DNA of 64,000 bases, taken from Calothrix parasitica NIES-267 (GTDB taxonomy: Bacteria > Cyanobacteriota > Cyanobacteriia > Cyanobacteriales > Nostocaceae). Position 1 is the stretch's first letter, and the number at the start of each line of letters is the position of its first letter. This document shows, in pieces, positions 56,729 to 64,000 of this stretch. Position numbers and translations under genes: made by a program. The notes under the pieces are model-generated. The model was given only the letters and a program-made list of their open reading frames with translations, ran no database searches and was not told the DNA's origin. The DNA lies in contig NZ_AP018227.1 in the NCBI RefSeq assembly GCF_002368095.1, positions 1,322,264-1,386,263 of the forward strand, given 5' to 3'.

Positions 56729-57560
56729 GATTATAATAATCCGAATTAACCCAATCGGTGGGGATTCGTAATGAATTTGAAGCAACTGAGAATATCGGTA
56801 AAGTTTCCAACTAATCCGAATTGACCCAATCGGTGGGGGTAAATCAATGCGGCTTAAATAAGCAACTGGGAAGTTATAAGTTTCCAACTAATCCGAATTG
56901 ACCCAATCGGTGGGGCGTTCGGACCTTGTCCAAATGGATTTACCGTTTTAACGTTTCCAACTAATCCGAATTGACCCAATCGGTGGGGTTTCTTTTTTGA
57001 AGAATAAAAAAAACAGAGACAATTTGTTTCCAACTAATCCGAATTGACCCAATCGGTGGGGAATTGGATTAGGTGCTATAGTATCAACTGTAAAGTTTCC
57101 AACTAATCCGAATTGACCCAATCGGTGGGGAATTTTGGAGTTTTTCCATGAAATTAACTACAGTTTCCAACTAATCCGAATTGACCCAATCGGTGGGGAA
57201 TGAAGTTCAACCGAATGACCAGTTCGTTAGAACGTTTCCAACTAATCCGAATTGACCCAATCGGTGGGGAATGCTGTTAAGTACAGCTGAAACCGATGAC
57301 GAAAAGTTTCCAACTAATCCGAATTGACCCAATCGGTGGGGACTAGCGATAATTCACGCCATGAAACTCTGGTTGAAGTTTCCAACTAATCCGAATTGAC
57401 CCAATCGGTGGGGTCATATGTGTTATCTTCAAGATTAAGGCTTTCTGTCGTTTCCAACTAATCCGAATTGACCCAATCGGTGGGGTTTTTAAAACCTATC
57501 CTCTTGCTTGGATGTTGCTGTTTTGTTTCCAACTAATCCGAATTGACCCAATCGGTGGGG
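56728..57560 (-). CRISPR. Orphan CRISPR array, 12 repeats and 11 spacers
   Basis: The repeat is 36 nt: GTTTCCAACTAATCCGAA followed by TTGACCCAATCGGTGGGG (plus strand). Starts: 56728 (degenerate), 56803, 56880, 56953, 57026, 57095, 57163, 57234, 57306, 57378, 57450, 57525. Spacers are 32-41 nt, all different. Read on the minus strand the repeat ends in GTTGGAAAC, the form of a cyanobacterial 5' crRNA handle, and the degenerate terminal repeat is at the low-coordinate end. Transcription from a leader at 57561 upwards is therefore most likely. No cas gene occurs in the window, so the array would depend on Cas proteins encoded elsewhere. Confidence 0.95.
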
Positions 57561-57780
57561 AGTTCGCTCAACAGCCCTTACCCAGTAAGGGTTTCAGGAG
57601 CCAAATCGACGCACCTCTGAAAAACGGTATGTATTTCGTGCAAAACTGAACAAAACACAAGCCTCAAACCCTTACCCAGTAAGGCATCGACACACCTCAA
57701 CGAAAGAATAGGCATTTGAGCGATTTGGCGAGGTGCGTCGATTTTGATGTTCACTTTTTCTCCGTAGTAGAGCTAAAACC
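57561..57780 (-). promoter_or_regulatory. Probable CRISPR leader
   Basis: AT-rich, with two direct copies of CCCTTACCCAGTAAGG (57575 and 57669) and the inverted pair ATCGACGCACCTC (57605-57617) / GAGGTGCGTCGAT (57730-57742), plus a third variant at 57687. GAGGTGCGTCGA-type motifs are characteristic of cyanobacterial leaders. Confidence 0.6.
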
Positions 57781-57783
57781 TAT

Positions 57784-57925
57784 ATCAAATAATAGTTTCG
57801 CGGTGCGCGAGGATGTTCGCTACCAATAGTAAGGACTCTGGAAACGCCATCTTGAGAAATCTGATAAAATCCCATGTCACCTTCAGACGGCTTGACGATT
57901 TTATTTGAGTTCTTAGAAAATTATG
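57784..57925 (-). pseudogene. Possible short gene remnant
   Basis: Minus-strand frame without start: PSEGDMGFYQISQDGVSRVL, TIGSEHPRAPRNYYLI, then stop. It reads like the end of a protein but I do not recognise the family. The remaining 57926-58174 region has no visible gene. Confidence 0.25.
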
Positions 57926-58174
57926 GCATCTTATCACTTAAGTAGGAATTAAGAATTATTACACATTCTTTAATCGGAATTACGCAACTGGTATTTCGTC
58001 ACTGCGACCGAAACAAAGTCTAGGAATGACAATAGACATCTCCGGAAAATATATCTATGGTTTCAACTTACACGCAAACCTAACCCCCCTACCCTACAAG
58101 GGAATGGGGATATCAAAGCCTCTCTCCACTATGCCCCAAATGGCACATTCTTTCCGCTCCCTACTCGCTACTCG

Positions 58175-61100
58175 CTACTTACTACCCGAAGCAGGACGAA
58201 GCCGCTTTGTATTATCCTGTAAAAATGCAGATGGCAAAACATAATTACCGTCAACAGCAGCAAAGGTCGGAAGTTGATTTGTAACTATATCAATGGTTCC
58301 TTGCTGTTGGTCGATTTGATGTTTTTTAATGTAAATTTCATTTCCTCGCTCGTCATTAAGACTAATAGTAAATGGAAGATTCAAAGCTGTTGATTTCTGT
58401 TGTCCTAACTCACTCGTATAGAGTTGTTGTGCTACTACATTGAGTCGAGTTTTATATTTTCCATCTGGTAATTGTTGATAAACTGCGTCGGTTAAACCTA
58501 CTTGGTAGGTAATCACTGAGGAAAATAATTCTTTGATTTTTTCTCGTTTAGTTACTGGTGCTTTACTTAAAATTGCGTCGCGTAAATCGAGTACTGTGGG
58601 ATATGGTGGTTCTTTAAATCGATATTTTTGCAAAAAATCCCGAATTCCAGATACAACTGCTTCCTTACCGATTAAATCTTCAATCAGTTCGAGTACCATA
58701 CCTCCTTTATGACGAGCAATTGGTAATTCGTTGTAAATATCTGTTAGAGGAGGTTCTTTAAAATCAATTTTTCCTCTACTACGGAAAAAGTCCCGCATCA
58801 ACTGCTTTCTAGCTAAAAGTTGCTCTTTGGGAGTGCGTCGAGAACGTTGGTAAAGGGAATTTGCATAAGCGCTGAGAGCTTCGCGGATTGTCATTCCACC
58901 TGCTACATCTGCTGCGATAATTTGGTCTTCCCACCAGCTATGAGCTAAAAGATATGTTGTCCAGTCGATAATACTTTCTTTTCCTAACCCTTTGGCTTGA
59001 CTTTTCCAAACTAAGACTTCGGGAATACCAATAGTACCAGCTTCGGAAAATACCATCCCATCATAATAAACAAATTCTACTACTCGTACTCGTTCAAAAG
59101 GATATTTACCAAAGGTTTTCTCGTAAAATTCTAAAGCTTTACCAACTTGATTGGCAATTAATTTAACGTTGTCTTCGTGGGGTGGATGGTAGTAAATTTC
59201 GATGGGAACTCGATAATTATTGTTTCGATAAATTTTGTAGCGTCCGGAATAGATGGTAAACTTACCACGATTTTGCTCGTTAGACTGATAACGAAAATAA
59301 TTTCTATCTCCTTGCTGCCATTTTTTAATTAATTTCCCAGATGTAACTGCGGTTTGGTTTTTAGATGTACCGATAGTAACGTCGGTGCTACCCCATCCCA
59401 AATGCGTCACCATTAAACCCTGGTTTAATCCTACCGGGTCATCATGACTCCGCATTCTTTGGTCGAGAGGTGGTAAATCCAGCTTTTGTCGCAACCAAGC
59501 TTTTTTGTGTTCTACCATCTTGGTGTAACCAACGAAAGGTAAAATAAATGGACTGTACAAATTACTCCCATTACCTACCACGTCGTTAGGATAAATCATG
59601 TAGACATCATCGCTGTCTGACTGGTTCTGAAATCCCTTGGGACGTTCGGTTTTAGTCACAAACTGCATGGTCTGTTTTTGTCCCGGTAACAGAGGTTTTT
59701 CTAAATCATAAATATAATATCCCCACTTAGGATGAGCTTCGCGTAATTTTGCTCCCGGATATTTAACTCCATCAAGCTTTAAGTTAATAAAGGTCAATAG
59801 ATGAATTTCGCGGATAGGGGATTTAGTCCGATTTTCTAAAGTATATTCACCTTTAGCTAAAAAATAGCGTTTATCTGGATAAAGTTCGATATTTAGCTCA
59901 GTATTTGTAACTACTGGCATAGGGAGATTTTCGTATTTTTTGAAACGCTTTTCTATTTGGGCTGCGGTTTCTTCTTTACCCGGAGGTTGATATTCGTTAA
60001 CTACATTGGTGTTATAACCAATCCATCCCCCGATACCTGCAAACATTAATATCAAAGCTACTAAAAACCGCTTTATCCCCTTACCAGTATTTCTCCATGC
60101 TCGTTTCCAATCTTTAACAAGACTCTTATCAAAAGTACCCCTCGGATAAATAATATAGGCTAAAAGCATTAAAATAGCGCCGAAAATAGCCCAATAAAGC
60201 GTATACCAAAGATGTCCGGTTAATAAATGTCCGTAACCATTCATCAAAGAATATTCGATGTCGTTAGTCGCAGCAAAACGGTAGAGATTATGATATAAAC
60301 CCAGAGCATCAAGGGGAATTTTTGATAAAGAAATTAACACCACCAAAGCCATACCAGCATATTTATGACGGGTGACTACTTGAGTAAAGATAGCAAGAAT
60401 GGCTGTTAAGTAAAAATACGGTCCATGCTCTACAAACAGCATCTTAAAATACAAATCAAATTGAAAATAGTAGTAGCCATTGATAGCTTGATAACCTACC
60501 ATTACCGCCATCGCTAATAGTAAATTGATTGTAATTATGGCGAAAAGCGCAGTTAATTTTGATAAAAGTAAAGTCGCATTAGAAACAGGTGTTGCGTCTA
60601 CCACAGCTTGTAATCGAAGTTGGCGATCGCGCCACATTAATTCCCCCGAATAGACTACTATAATTGCGAAAAGAATATATTCAAGATAAATATTTGCTGA
60701 ATGAATTAAAATATCGGTACTGGGGTTGGAGTAATTAAACGAACGAGTGCCCATCGCAGCCACAACCAAGCTAATTAAACCAAATCCAGTTAATAATATA
60801 AATGCTTTCCCTTTTAAAACAGTATCCAGGTAAAACCACGTCCGATGTATCCATTGTTGAAATAATATTTGTGGTGTTTCTTGTTTTAGGGAATATCTGG
60901 AATTTTGGTTATGGTTCGGAGTTTCGCGTTTGTCTTGCTCCGTTCGGAGACGTAGCACTGCTACGTCTTTACATCTAGTGTCGCGGGATTCTATCATTTT
61001 CATAGAATAGCTACGGTAACTCCAAAACCAACCAGCTAAAGCAATGAAAACCCATAAAATCCGATTCCAAATCAACGTTCCCCCCAAGTCCGGCATCAAG

Positions 61101-61810
61101 GTATTATGTTGAAATACCGTCCAAGTCAAAGTGTTTTCTTCAAAAGCATAAAACCCAAATGGGTCTAACATTGCCCAAATGCGATATAGCTCAAAGTCAA
61201 TAACATCAACCCCTACCATTAATAGAGAAACAAGGTACAGCATGATTAGAACAATTGCACCCGCATAGGTAATAATAATACTGCGAGTTCTGGAAGCTAA
61301 CGCGAAAGCAATTGCTGAAACCAAAAACAAATTTGGTAATACAAATAATAGATAACTAGCTGCATATGCTTCCGGACGAAAAGCACCTAACGCAAAAGGG
61401 TTTAATCCCGGCATTAAAGTACCTAAAAGCATTCCCGGAATATAGCTAGAAAATGCTAAAAGCGTTATCCCAAAAGCAGCTAAAAAACGAGTTGTTAAAT
61501 AATTACTTTTACGAATCGGAGTAGAGAGAATTAATGACTCCATACGATTATTGCTATCCCGGACAAAGGTTTCAGCAACAAAAGCAGATGCTGCTAAAAT
61601 TCCAAAAATCGTATACCAAATAGTAACTTGAAAAATTTGAGAAGGACTATTAACGAAAAAGAAAGCGTTACCTTCCCCCGCTTTGGATACAATATCGGTG
61701 AATCCAATCGCGAAAAATAAGATTGCAATTAACCAAAAAGTCGGACGACGTAGATGATAAAAAGTTTCAAAACGTAGAATTGGTGAAAATGATTGCATAA
61801 CAGTTATCAA
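58175..61810 (-). CDS. ABC-2 permease fused to M1-aminopeptidase-like domain
   Basis: 1211 residues. The N-terminal ~610 residues form a membrane part with 12 or so helices in two ABC-2-like halves (FETFYHLRRPTFWLIAILFFAIG opens it, read in parts). The C-terminal ~600 residues resemble M1 peptidases with SEAGTIGIPEVL and LLAHSWWEDQIIAADVAGG (about 955-975). The zinc site HExxH appears as YLLAH, so the first His and the Glu are lost although the downstream Glu (REALSAYANS) remains; it is probably an inactive substrate-binding domain. The ATPase gene lies upstream in the same direction, separated by a MITE. A palindromic dispersed repeat sits in frame near residue 275. Family relatives are exporters or regulators of unknown substrate. 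Confidence 0.85.
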   Translation of the reverse strand: MITVMQSFSPILRFETFYHLRRPTFWLIAILFFAIGFTDIVSKAGEGNAFFFVNSPSQIFQVTIWYTIFGILAASAFVAETFVRDSNNRMESLILSTPIRKSNYLTTRFLAAFGITLLAFSSYIPGMLLGTLMPGLNPFALGAFRPEAYAASYLLFVLPNLFLVSAIAFALASRTRSIIITYAGAIVLIMLYLVSLLMVGVDVIDFELYRIWAMLDPFGFYAFEENTLTWTVFQHNTLMPDLGGTLIWNRILWVFIALAGWFWSYRSYSMKMIESRDTRCKDVAVLRLRTEQDKRETPNHNQNSRYSLKQETPQILFQQWIHRTWFYLDTVLKGKAFILLTGFGLISLVVAAMGTRSFNYSNPSTDILIHSANIYLEYILFAIIVVYSGELMWRDRQLRLQAVVDATPVSNATLLLSKLTALFAIITINLLLAMAVMVGYQAINGYYYFQFDLYFKMLFVEHGPYFYLTAILAIFTQVVTRHKYAGMALVVLISLSKIPLDALGLYHNLYRFAATNDIEYSLMNGYGHLLTGHLWYTLYWAIFGAILMLLAYIIYPRGTFDKSLVKDWKRAWRNTGKGIKRFLVALILMFAGIGGWIGYNTNVVNEYQPPGKEETAAQIEKRFKKYENLPMPVVTNTELNIELYPDKRYFLAKGEYTLENRTKSPIREIHLLTFINLKLDGVKYPGAKLREAHPKWGYYIYDLEKPLLPGQKQTMQFVTKTERPKGFQNQSDSDDVYMIYPNDVVGNGSNLYSPFILPFVGYTKMVEHKKAWLRQKLDLPPLDQRMRSHDDPVGLNQGLMVTHLGWGSTDVTIGTSKNQTAVTSGKLIKKWQQGDRNYFRYQSNEQNRGKFTIYSGRYKIYRNNNYRVPIEIYYHPPHEDNVKLIANQVGKALEFYEKTFGKYPFERVRVVEFVYYDGMVFSEAGTIGIPEVLVWKSQAKGLGKESIIDWTTYLLAHSWWEDQIIAADVAGGMTIREALSAYANSLYQRSRRTPKEQLLARKQLMRDFFRSRGKIDFKEPPLTDIYNELPIARHKGGMVLELIEDLIGKEAVVSGIRDFLQKYRFKEPPYPTVLDLRDAILSKAPVTKREKIKELFSSVITYQVGLTDAVYQQLPDGKYKTRLNVVAQQLYTSELGQQKSTALNLPFTISLNDERGNEIYIKKHQIDQQQGTIDIVTNQLPTFAAVDGNYVLPSAFLQDNTKRLRPASGSK
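60948..60968 (-). repeat. Dispersed palindrome inserted in frame in the permease gene
   Basis: AGACGTAGCA-C-TGCTACGTCT on the plus strand is a perfect palindrome around one base. The same unit (central G) stands between genes at 16952-16972, with a decayed form at 37012. Here it encodes KDVAVLRLR in the cytoplasmic linker between two membrane halves. Confidence 0.75.
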
Positions 61811-61895
61811 TTATCAATGAACAATTATCGGTTAGCTAGAGAATAGGGAATAGAAGATAGAAAACAATATTACGTTTTAATTAATTAATTAATTC

Positions 61896-62059
61896 AGGAC
61901 TTACGCAACGGTGATTTGTCATTGCGACCGAAACGCAGTGTAGGGAAGCAATCACAGAATTTTTGCGATGATCCACAGCTGAGCCGCACCTAGCGGTGAA
62001 CGCTGAATACTTCGCTGTCGCTCGTAATGACGCAGCTACGTTACTTTTGCGTAAGTCCT
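61896..62059. mobile_element. MITE, AGGACTTACGCAA family, copy 2
   Basis: 164 bp, inverted ends AGGACTTACGCAA and TTGCGTAAGTCCT, interior with GTCATTGCGACCGAAACGCAG, GATGATCCACAGC, GAGCCGCACC and CTCGTAATGACG. Flanked on both sides by TAATTAATTAAT-type sequence that may include the target duplication. It separates the ABC ATPase and permease genes. Confidence 0.75.
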
Positions 62060-62170
62060 ATAATTAATTAATATCTTGCATCATTATTGATTAGCCCTCT
62101 AAATCGCTTAGGATTGCAAATCGAATGGCTAATAGCTCAAGTCTACTTAAGTTGACTGCAACACTTACTT

Positions 62171-62220
62171 AGTCCTATTTATAGGACTTTCGCTATTAGC
62201 TGGGGGTTTGCAACCCCCAG
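62171..62220 (-). terminator. Two perfect hairpins between ATPase and permease genes
   Basis: AGTCCTAT-TT-ATAGGACT (62171-62188) and CTGGGGGTT-TGC-AACCCCCAG (62200-62220). They lie 73-122 bp after the ATPase stop codon and could attenuate transcription into the permease gene. No T-run directly follows. Confidence 0.45.
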
Positions 62221-62292
62221 AGGTATTATGAATGGTGCAAAATACAACATAAATATCCGCTAATACCTTTAACCTAATCCCTACTTTATTTT

Positions 62293-63177
62293 TCACACAG
62301 TAATAAATTCTTGAGGTTTTTCCAATAAAGCAGTGAAGTAAACGTCATTCAAATCTGGTTCTACAGCATGAAAATCTTTATCGGGTTGAGAATTGCTCAA
62401 CACTCTCACCCATCTTTCTCCTCGTGACATCCGAGAAGTAATCACCGTCCATTCAGAATCATTTTTATCTCGTTCTGATTGAATAACTTTAGTCCAAATT
62501 CTGCCACTCAAAGCATTAACTAAAGCTTGGGGGCTACCACTACGAATAATTTCACCGCGATTCATAATTGCCATATTCGGACAGAGTTCGGCTACATCTT
62601 CCACAATATGAGTAGAAAGAAGTAAAACTCTATCTTGACTAATTTCTGAAAGCAAATTTTGAAACCGAATCCGCTCTGCTGGATCTAAACCTGCGGTCGG
62701 TTCATCCACAATCACTAGTTTAGGAGAACCTAACAAAGCTTGAGCAATACCGAAACGCTGTCGCATCCCACCAGAAAACGTTCCTAATTTCTGTTTGCGT
62801 TTTTCGTATAAATTAACTAACTCTAGCTGTCGTGCTACTACTTCTTTTCTCTCTCTACGTTGAACAAATCCTTTGAATACTGCTAATTGATTTAATAAAT
62901 CTTCTGCCGAAACCGTAGGATAAACACCGAAGTCTTGAGGTAAATAACCCAATAAACTACGAGCTGCTTGGGGATTTTTGAGAACATCCAATCCATCAAG
63001 CATTATCGAACCAGAATCCGCGTCTTGTAAAGTGGCTAAAGTACGCATTAAACTTGATTTTCCCGCACCATTCGGGCCGAGCAAACCAAAGATTCCGCAA
63101 TCTATTTCTAAAGATATATCTCGAAGCGCTTGAATACCGTTTGCATAAGTCTTGTTCAATGTTTCAATAGCGAGCAT
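62293..63177 (-). CDS. ABC transporter ATP-binding protein
   Basis: 294 residues with a complete nucleotide-binding domain: Walker A GPNGAGKSS (about 35-43), Q-loop in LGYLPQDFGVYP, signature SGGMRQRFG (about 140), Walker B KLVIVDEPTAGLD (about 155-168) and switch His in LLLSTHIVEDV. The C-terminal ~70 residues form the extra domain usual for ABC-2 exporters of this type. It is the partner of the permease/M1-like gene downstream (same strand, 482 bp away with a MITE and two hairpins between). The substrate is unknown. Confidence 0.92.
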   Translation of the reverse strand: MLAIETLNKTYANGIQALRDISLEIDCGIFGLLGPNGAGKSSLMRTLATLQDADSGSIMLDGLDVLKNPQAARSLLGYLPQDFGVYPTVSAEDLLNQLAVFKGFVQRRERKEVVARQLELVNLYEKRKQKLGTFSGGMRQRFGIAQALLGSPKLVIVDEPTAGLDPAERIRFQNLLSEISQDRVLLLSTHIVEDVAELCPNMAIMNRGEIIRSGSPQALVNALSGRIWTKVIQSERDKNDSEWTVITSRMSRGERWVRVLSNSQPDKDFHAVEPDLNDVYFTALLEKPQEFITV

Positions 63178-63550
63178 TTATTCTAACCTCCAGAATGCTG
63201 TTAATTAATCAAAAGTTGTTATTGAAAGAGAAATATAGCGATATAAACTCATGCTGCAATAGTTGTTAGAAATATTTTGCAATAAGTAGAGATGAAAAGA
63301 AAACTTGGGCTTGTAGATATTATTATTTCATCTAGAATACAGTATCTCTGACAAATACAACGTATAATTTAATTCAACGTAATAATTGAAATAATTTATT
63401 ATTAATTTTTAAAGAACAATCTAGCTAAAAAGCGAATATACAGCCTATATGGGAAGAGTAATGTAAAAATACTTAAAATTTGTATTAAGTAAATAGGTCA
63501 AATTAAATATAAAACCTCAGCCGACCTCCGGCTTCCCTCTCCTTAATAAG
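63178..63550. other. AT-rich intergenic region
   Basis: No gene, promoter motif or RNA gene recognised. Its right edge is the left half of a CTCTCCTTAATAAGG repeat into which the MITE at 63551 inserted. Confidence 0.6.
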
Positions 63551-63696
63551 GCTACGGTGTACACACATCTCCTAGATCCCCCCTAACCCCCCTTGAAAAG
63601 GGGGGAATCTGAATTAAAGTCCCCCTTTTCAAGGGGGATATAGGGGGATCTAAACGCTGTGAAAGCAATTTAGAGTACTTGTGTGTACACGGTAGC
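63551..63696. mobile_element. MITE, GCTAC(G/C)GTGTACACACA family, copy with 9-bp target duplication
   Basis: 146 bp from GCTACGGTGTACACACA to TGTGTGTACACGGTAGC, flanked by CTTAATAAG at 63542-63550 and 63697-63705. Removing element and one duplication restores the common palindromic repeat CTCCTTAATAAGGAGAG exactly. About three differences from the copy at 24250. Confidence 0.85.
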
Positions 63697-63833
63697 CTTA
63701 ATAAGGAGAGGGATTGAGGGTGAGGTCTTATCTTATATTTAATTACGTCTACCTACTTAGCCATAATTTCTACTCGTCGAGTATTTCAGAACATATTTCT
63801 CTATTACATACAGTCACTGCAAGCCTTGAAGAT

Positions 63834-64000
63834 ATGCTAAAAAATCCTGTTAATGATTGCCGTTATTGTAGCGTTGTTTCCAAAGCCAATGGAGAAGATC
63901 CACTTGGTTCGGCAGAACATTACGACCATTGGTTTGTATTTGAAGTTCCTCGTCCTTGGGGTGAAGAGCTTTGGCATTATCCTCCATTAGAGCATTTAAT
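63834..64000 (+). CDS. Sucrase/ferredoxin-like protein, N-terminal part
   Basis: The ATG at 63834 starts MLKNPVNDCRYCSVVSKANG, then EDPLGSAEHYDHWFVFEVPRPWGEELWHYPP, read in parts. This matches the beginning of the cyanobacterial sucrase/ferredoxin-like family (thioredoxin-like ferredoxin fold, CxxC near residue 9). The frame is open upstream without another ATG. The gene runs off the window end, so the rest, including the C-terminal cysteines, cannot be judged. The biological role of the family is not established. Confidence 0.78.
   Translation, partial: MLKNPVNDCRYCSVVSKANGEDPLGSAEHYDHWFVFEVPRPWGEELWHYPPLEHL

Noticed and set aside
56728-57560. Type III-E CRISPR locus, because CHAT proteins and sigma factors are in the window
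   Set aside because: No Cas7-11-like, Csx30 or Csx31-like gene is present; the array is 16 kb or more from the sigma genes. Only the logic, not the locus, is similar.
58026-58244. 72-codon ORF on the plus strand
   Set aside because: Runs through STRR repeats and the antisense end of the permease/M1-like gene; no protein-like features.
1-64000. tRNA or rRNA genes
   Set aside because: No GTTCRANNC-type T-arm with acceptor pairing or rRNA core sequence was noticed on either strand; a covariance-model scan would be needed to be certain.

Overview
The window looks like chromosomal DNA of a filamentous, probably heterocyst-forming cyanobacterium (Rivularia/Calothrix/Nostoc type). The base composition is AT-rich with scattered GCGATCGC (HIP1) sites. 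The families present are typical of this group: a cyanobacterial contractile-injection locus, many CHAT/TPR proteins, CHASE2 sensors, DUF928, DUF1822, two-partner-secretion adhesins, Uma2, a XisI remnant, heptamer STRR repeats and several families of small inverted-repeat elements. No rRNA, tRNA or housekeeping operon was seen, so this is accessory territory.

Layout: (1) 1-4.5 kb, the end of a contractile injection locus: low-complexity protein, tube/LysM-type protein, VgrG-like spike, DUF4280 PAAR-like tip. (2) 4.5-6.4 kb, an IS605-like element with tnpB and a small ORF. (3) 6.8-12.3 kb, a pseudokinase/phosphate-binding-like fusion, a TPR protein and a pentapeptide-repeat protein. (4) 12.4-31.2 kb, almost all on the minus strand, a dense CHAT/TPR region. 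It has two CHAT-CHASE2 + DUF928 pairs, one sigma-like + DUF1822 pair, two CHAT genes broken by small indels and three further CHAT/TPR fragments. (5) 32-43.3 kb, a 1338-residue repeat protein, small exported proteins, a lipoprotein, a second sigma + DUF1822 pair and an RTX-type calcium-binding protein. (6) 43.9-55.1 kb, two haemagglutinin-like TPS adhesins, Uma2, a small secreted protein and an intact TPR-CHAT protease. (7) 55.3-64 kb, a di-haem peroxidase-like protein, an orphan CRISPR array of 12 repeats, an ABC-2 permease/M1-peptidase-like fusion with its ATPase, and the start of a sucrase/ferredoxin-like gene.

The most interesting signal is regulatory. Eleven sites share a bipartite promoter-like motif with invariant 14-nt spacing. 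Class A is TGCATAA-N14-CGTAAAG and sits 31-45 bp before the start codons of exported proteins in region 5-6. Class B is TGCATAM-N14-AGATATA-like and sits before TPR/CHAT genes and the sigma-like gene of region 4. Two sigma-like genes, each paired with DUF1822, lie in the same neighbourhood as many caspase-like CHAT proteins, two of them fused to transmembrane CHASE2 sensors. I propose, as inference, a protease-coupled alternative-sigma system controlling surface and secreted proteins. It is logically similar to the known TPR-CHAT (Csx29)/Csx30/sigma arrangement of type III-E CRISPR systems but not obviously homologous in its regulator.

The second theme is genome decay and mobility: nested inverted-repeat elements (one family with clear 9-bp target duplications), a palindromic repeat inserted in frame in a permease gene, and gene scraps of SNF2 helicase, XisI, CHAT and others between intact genes.
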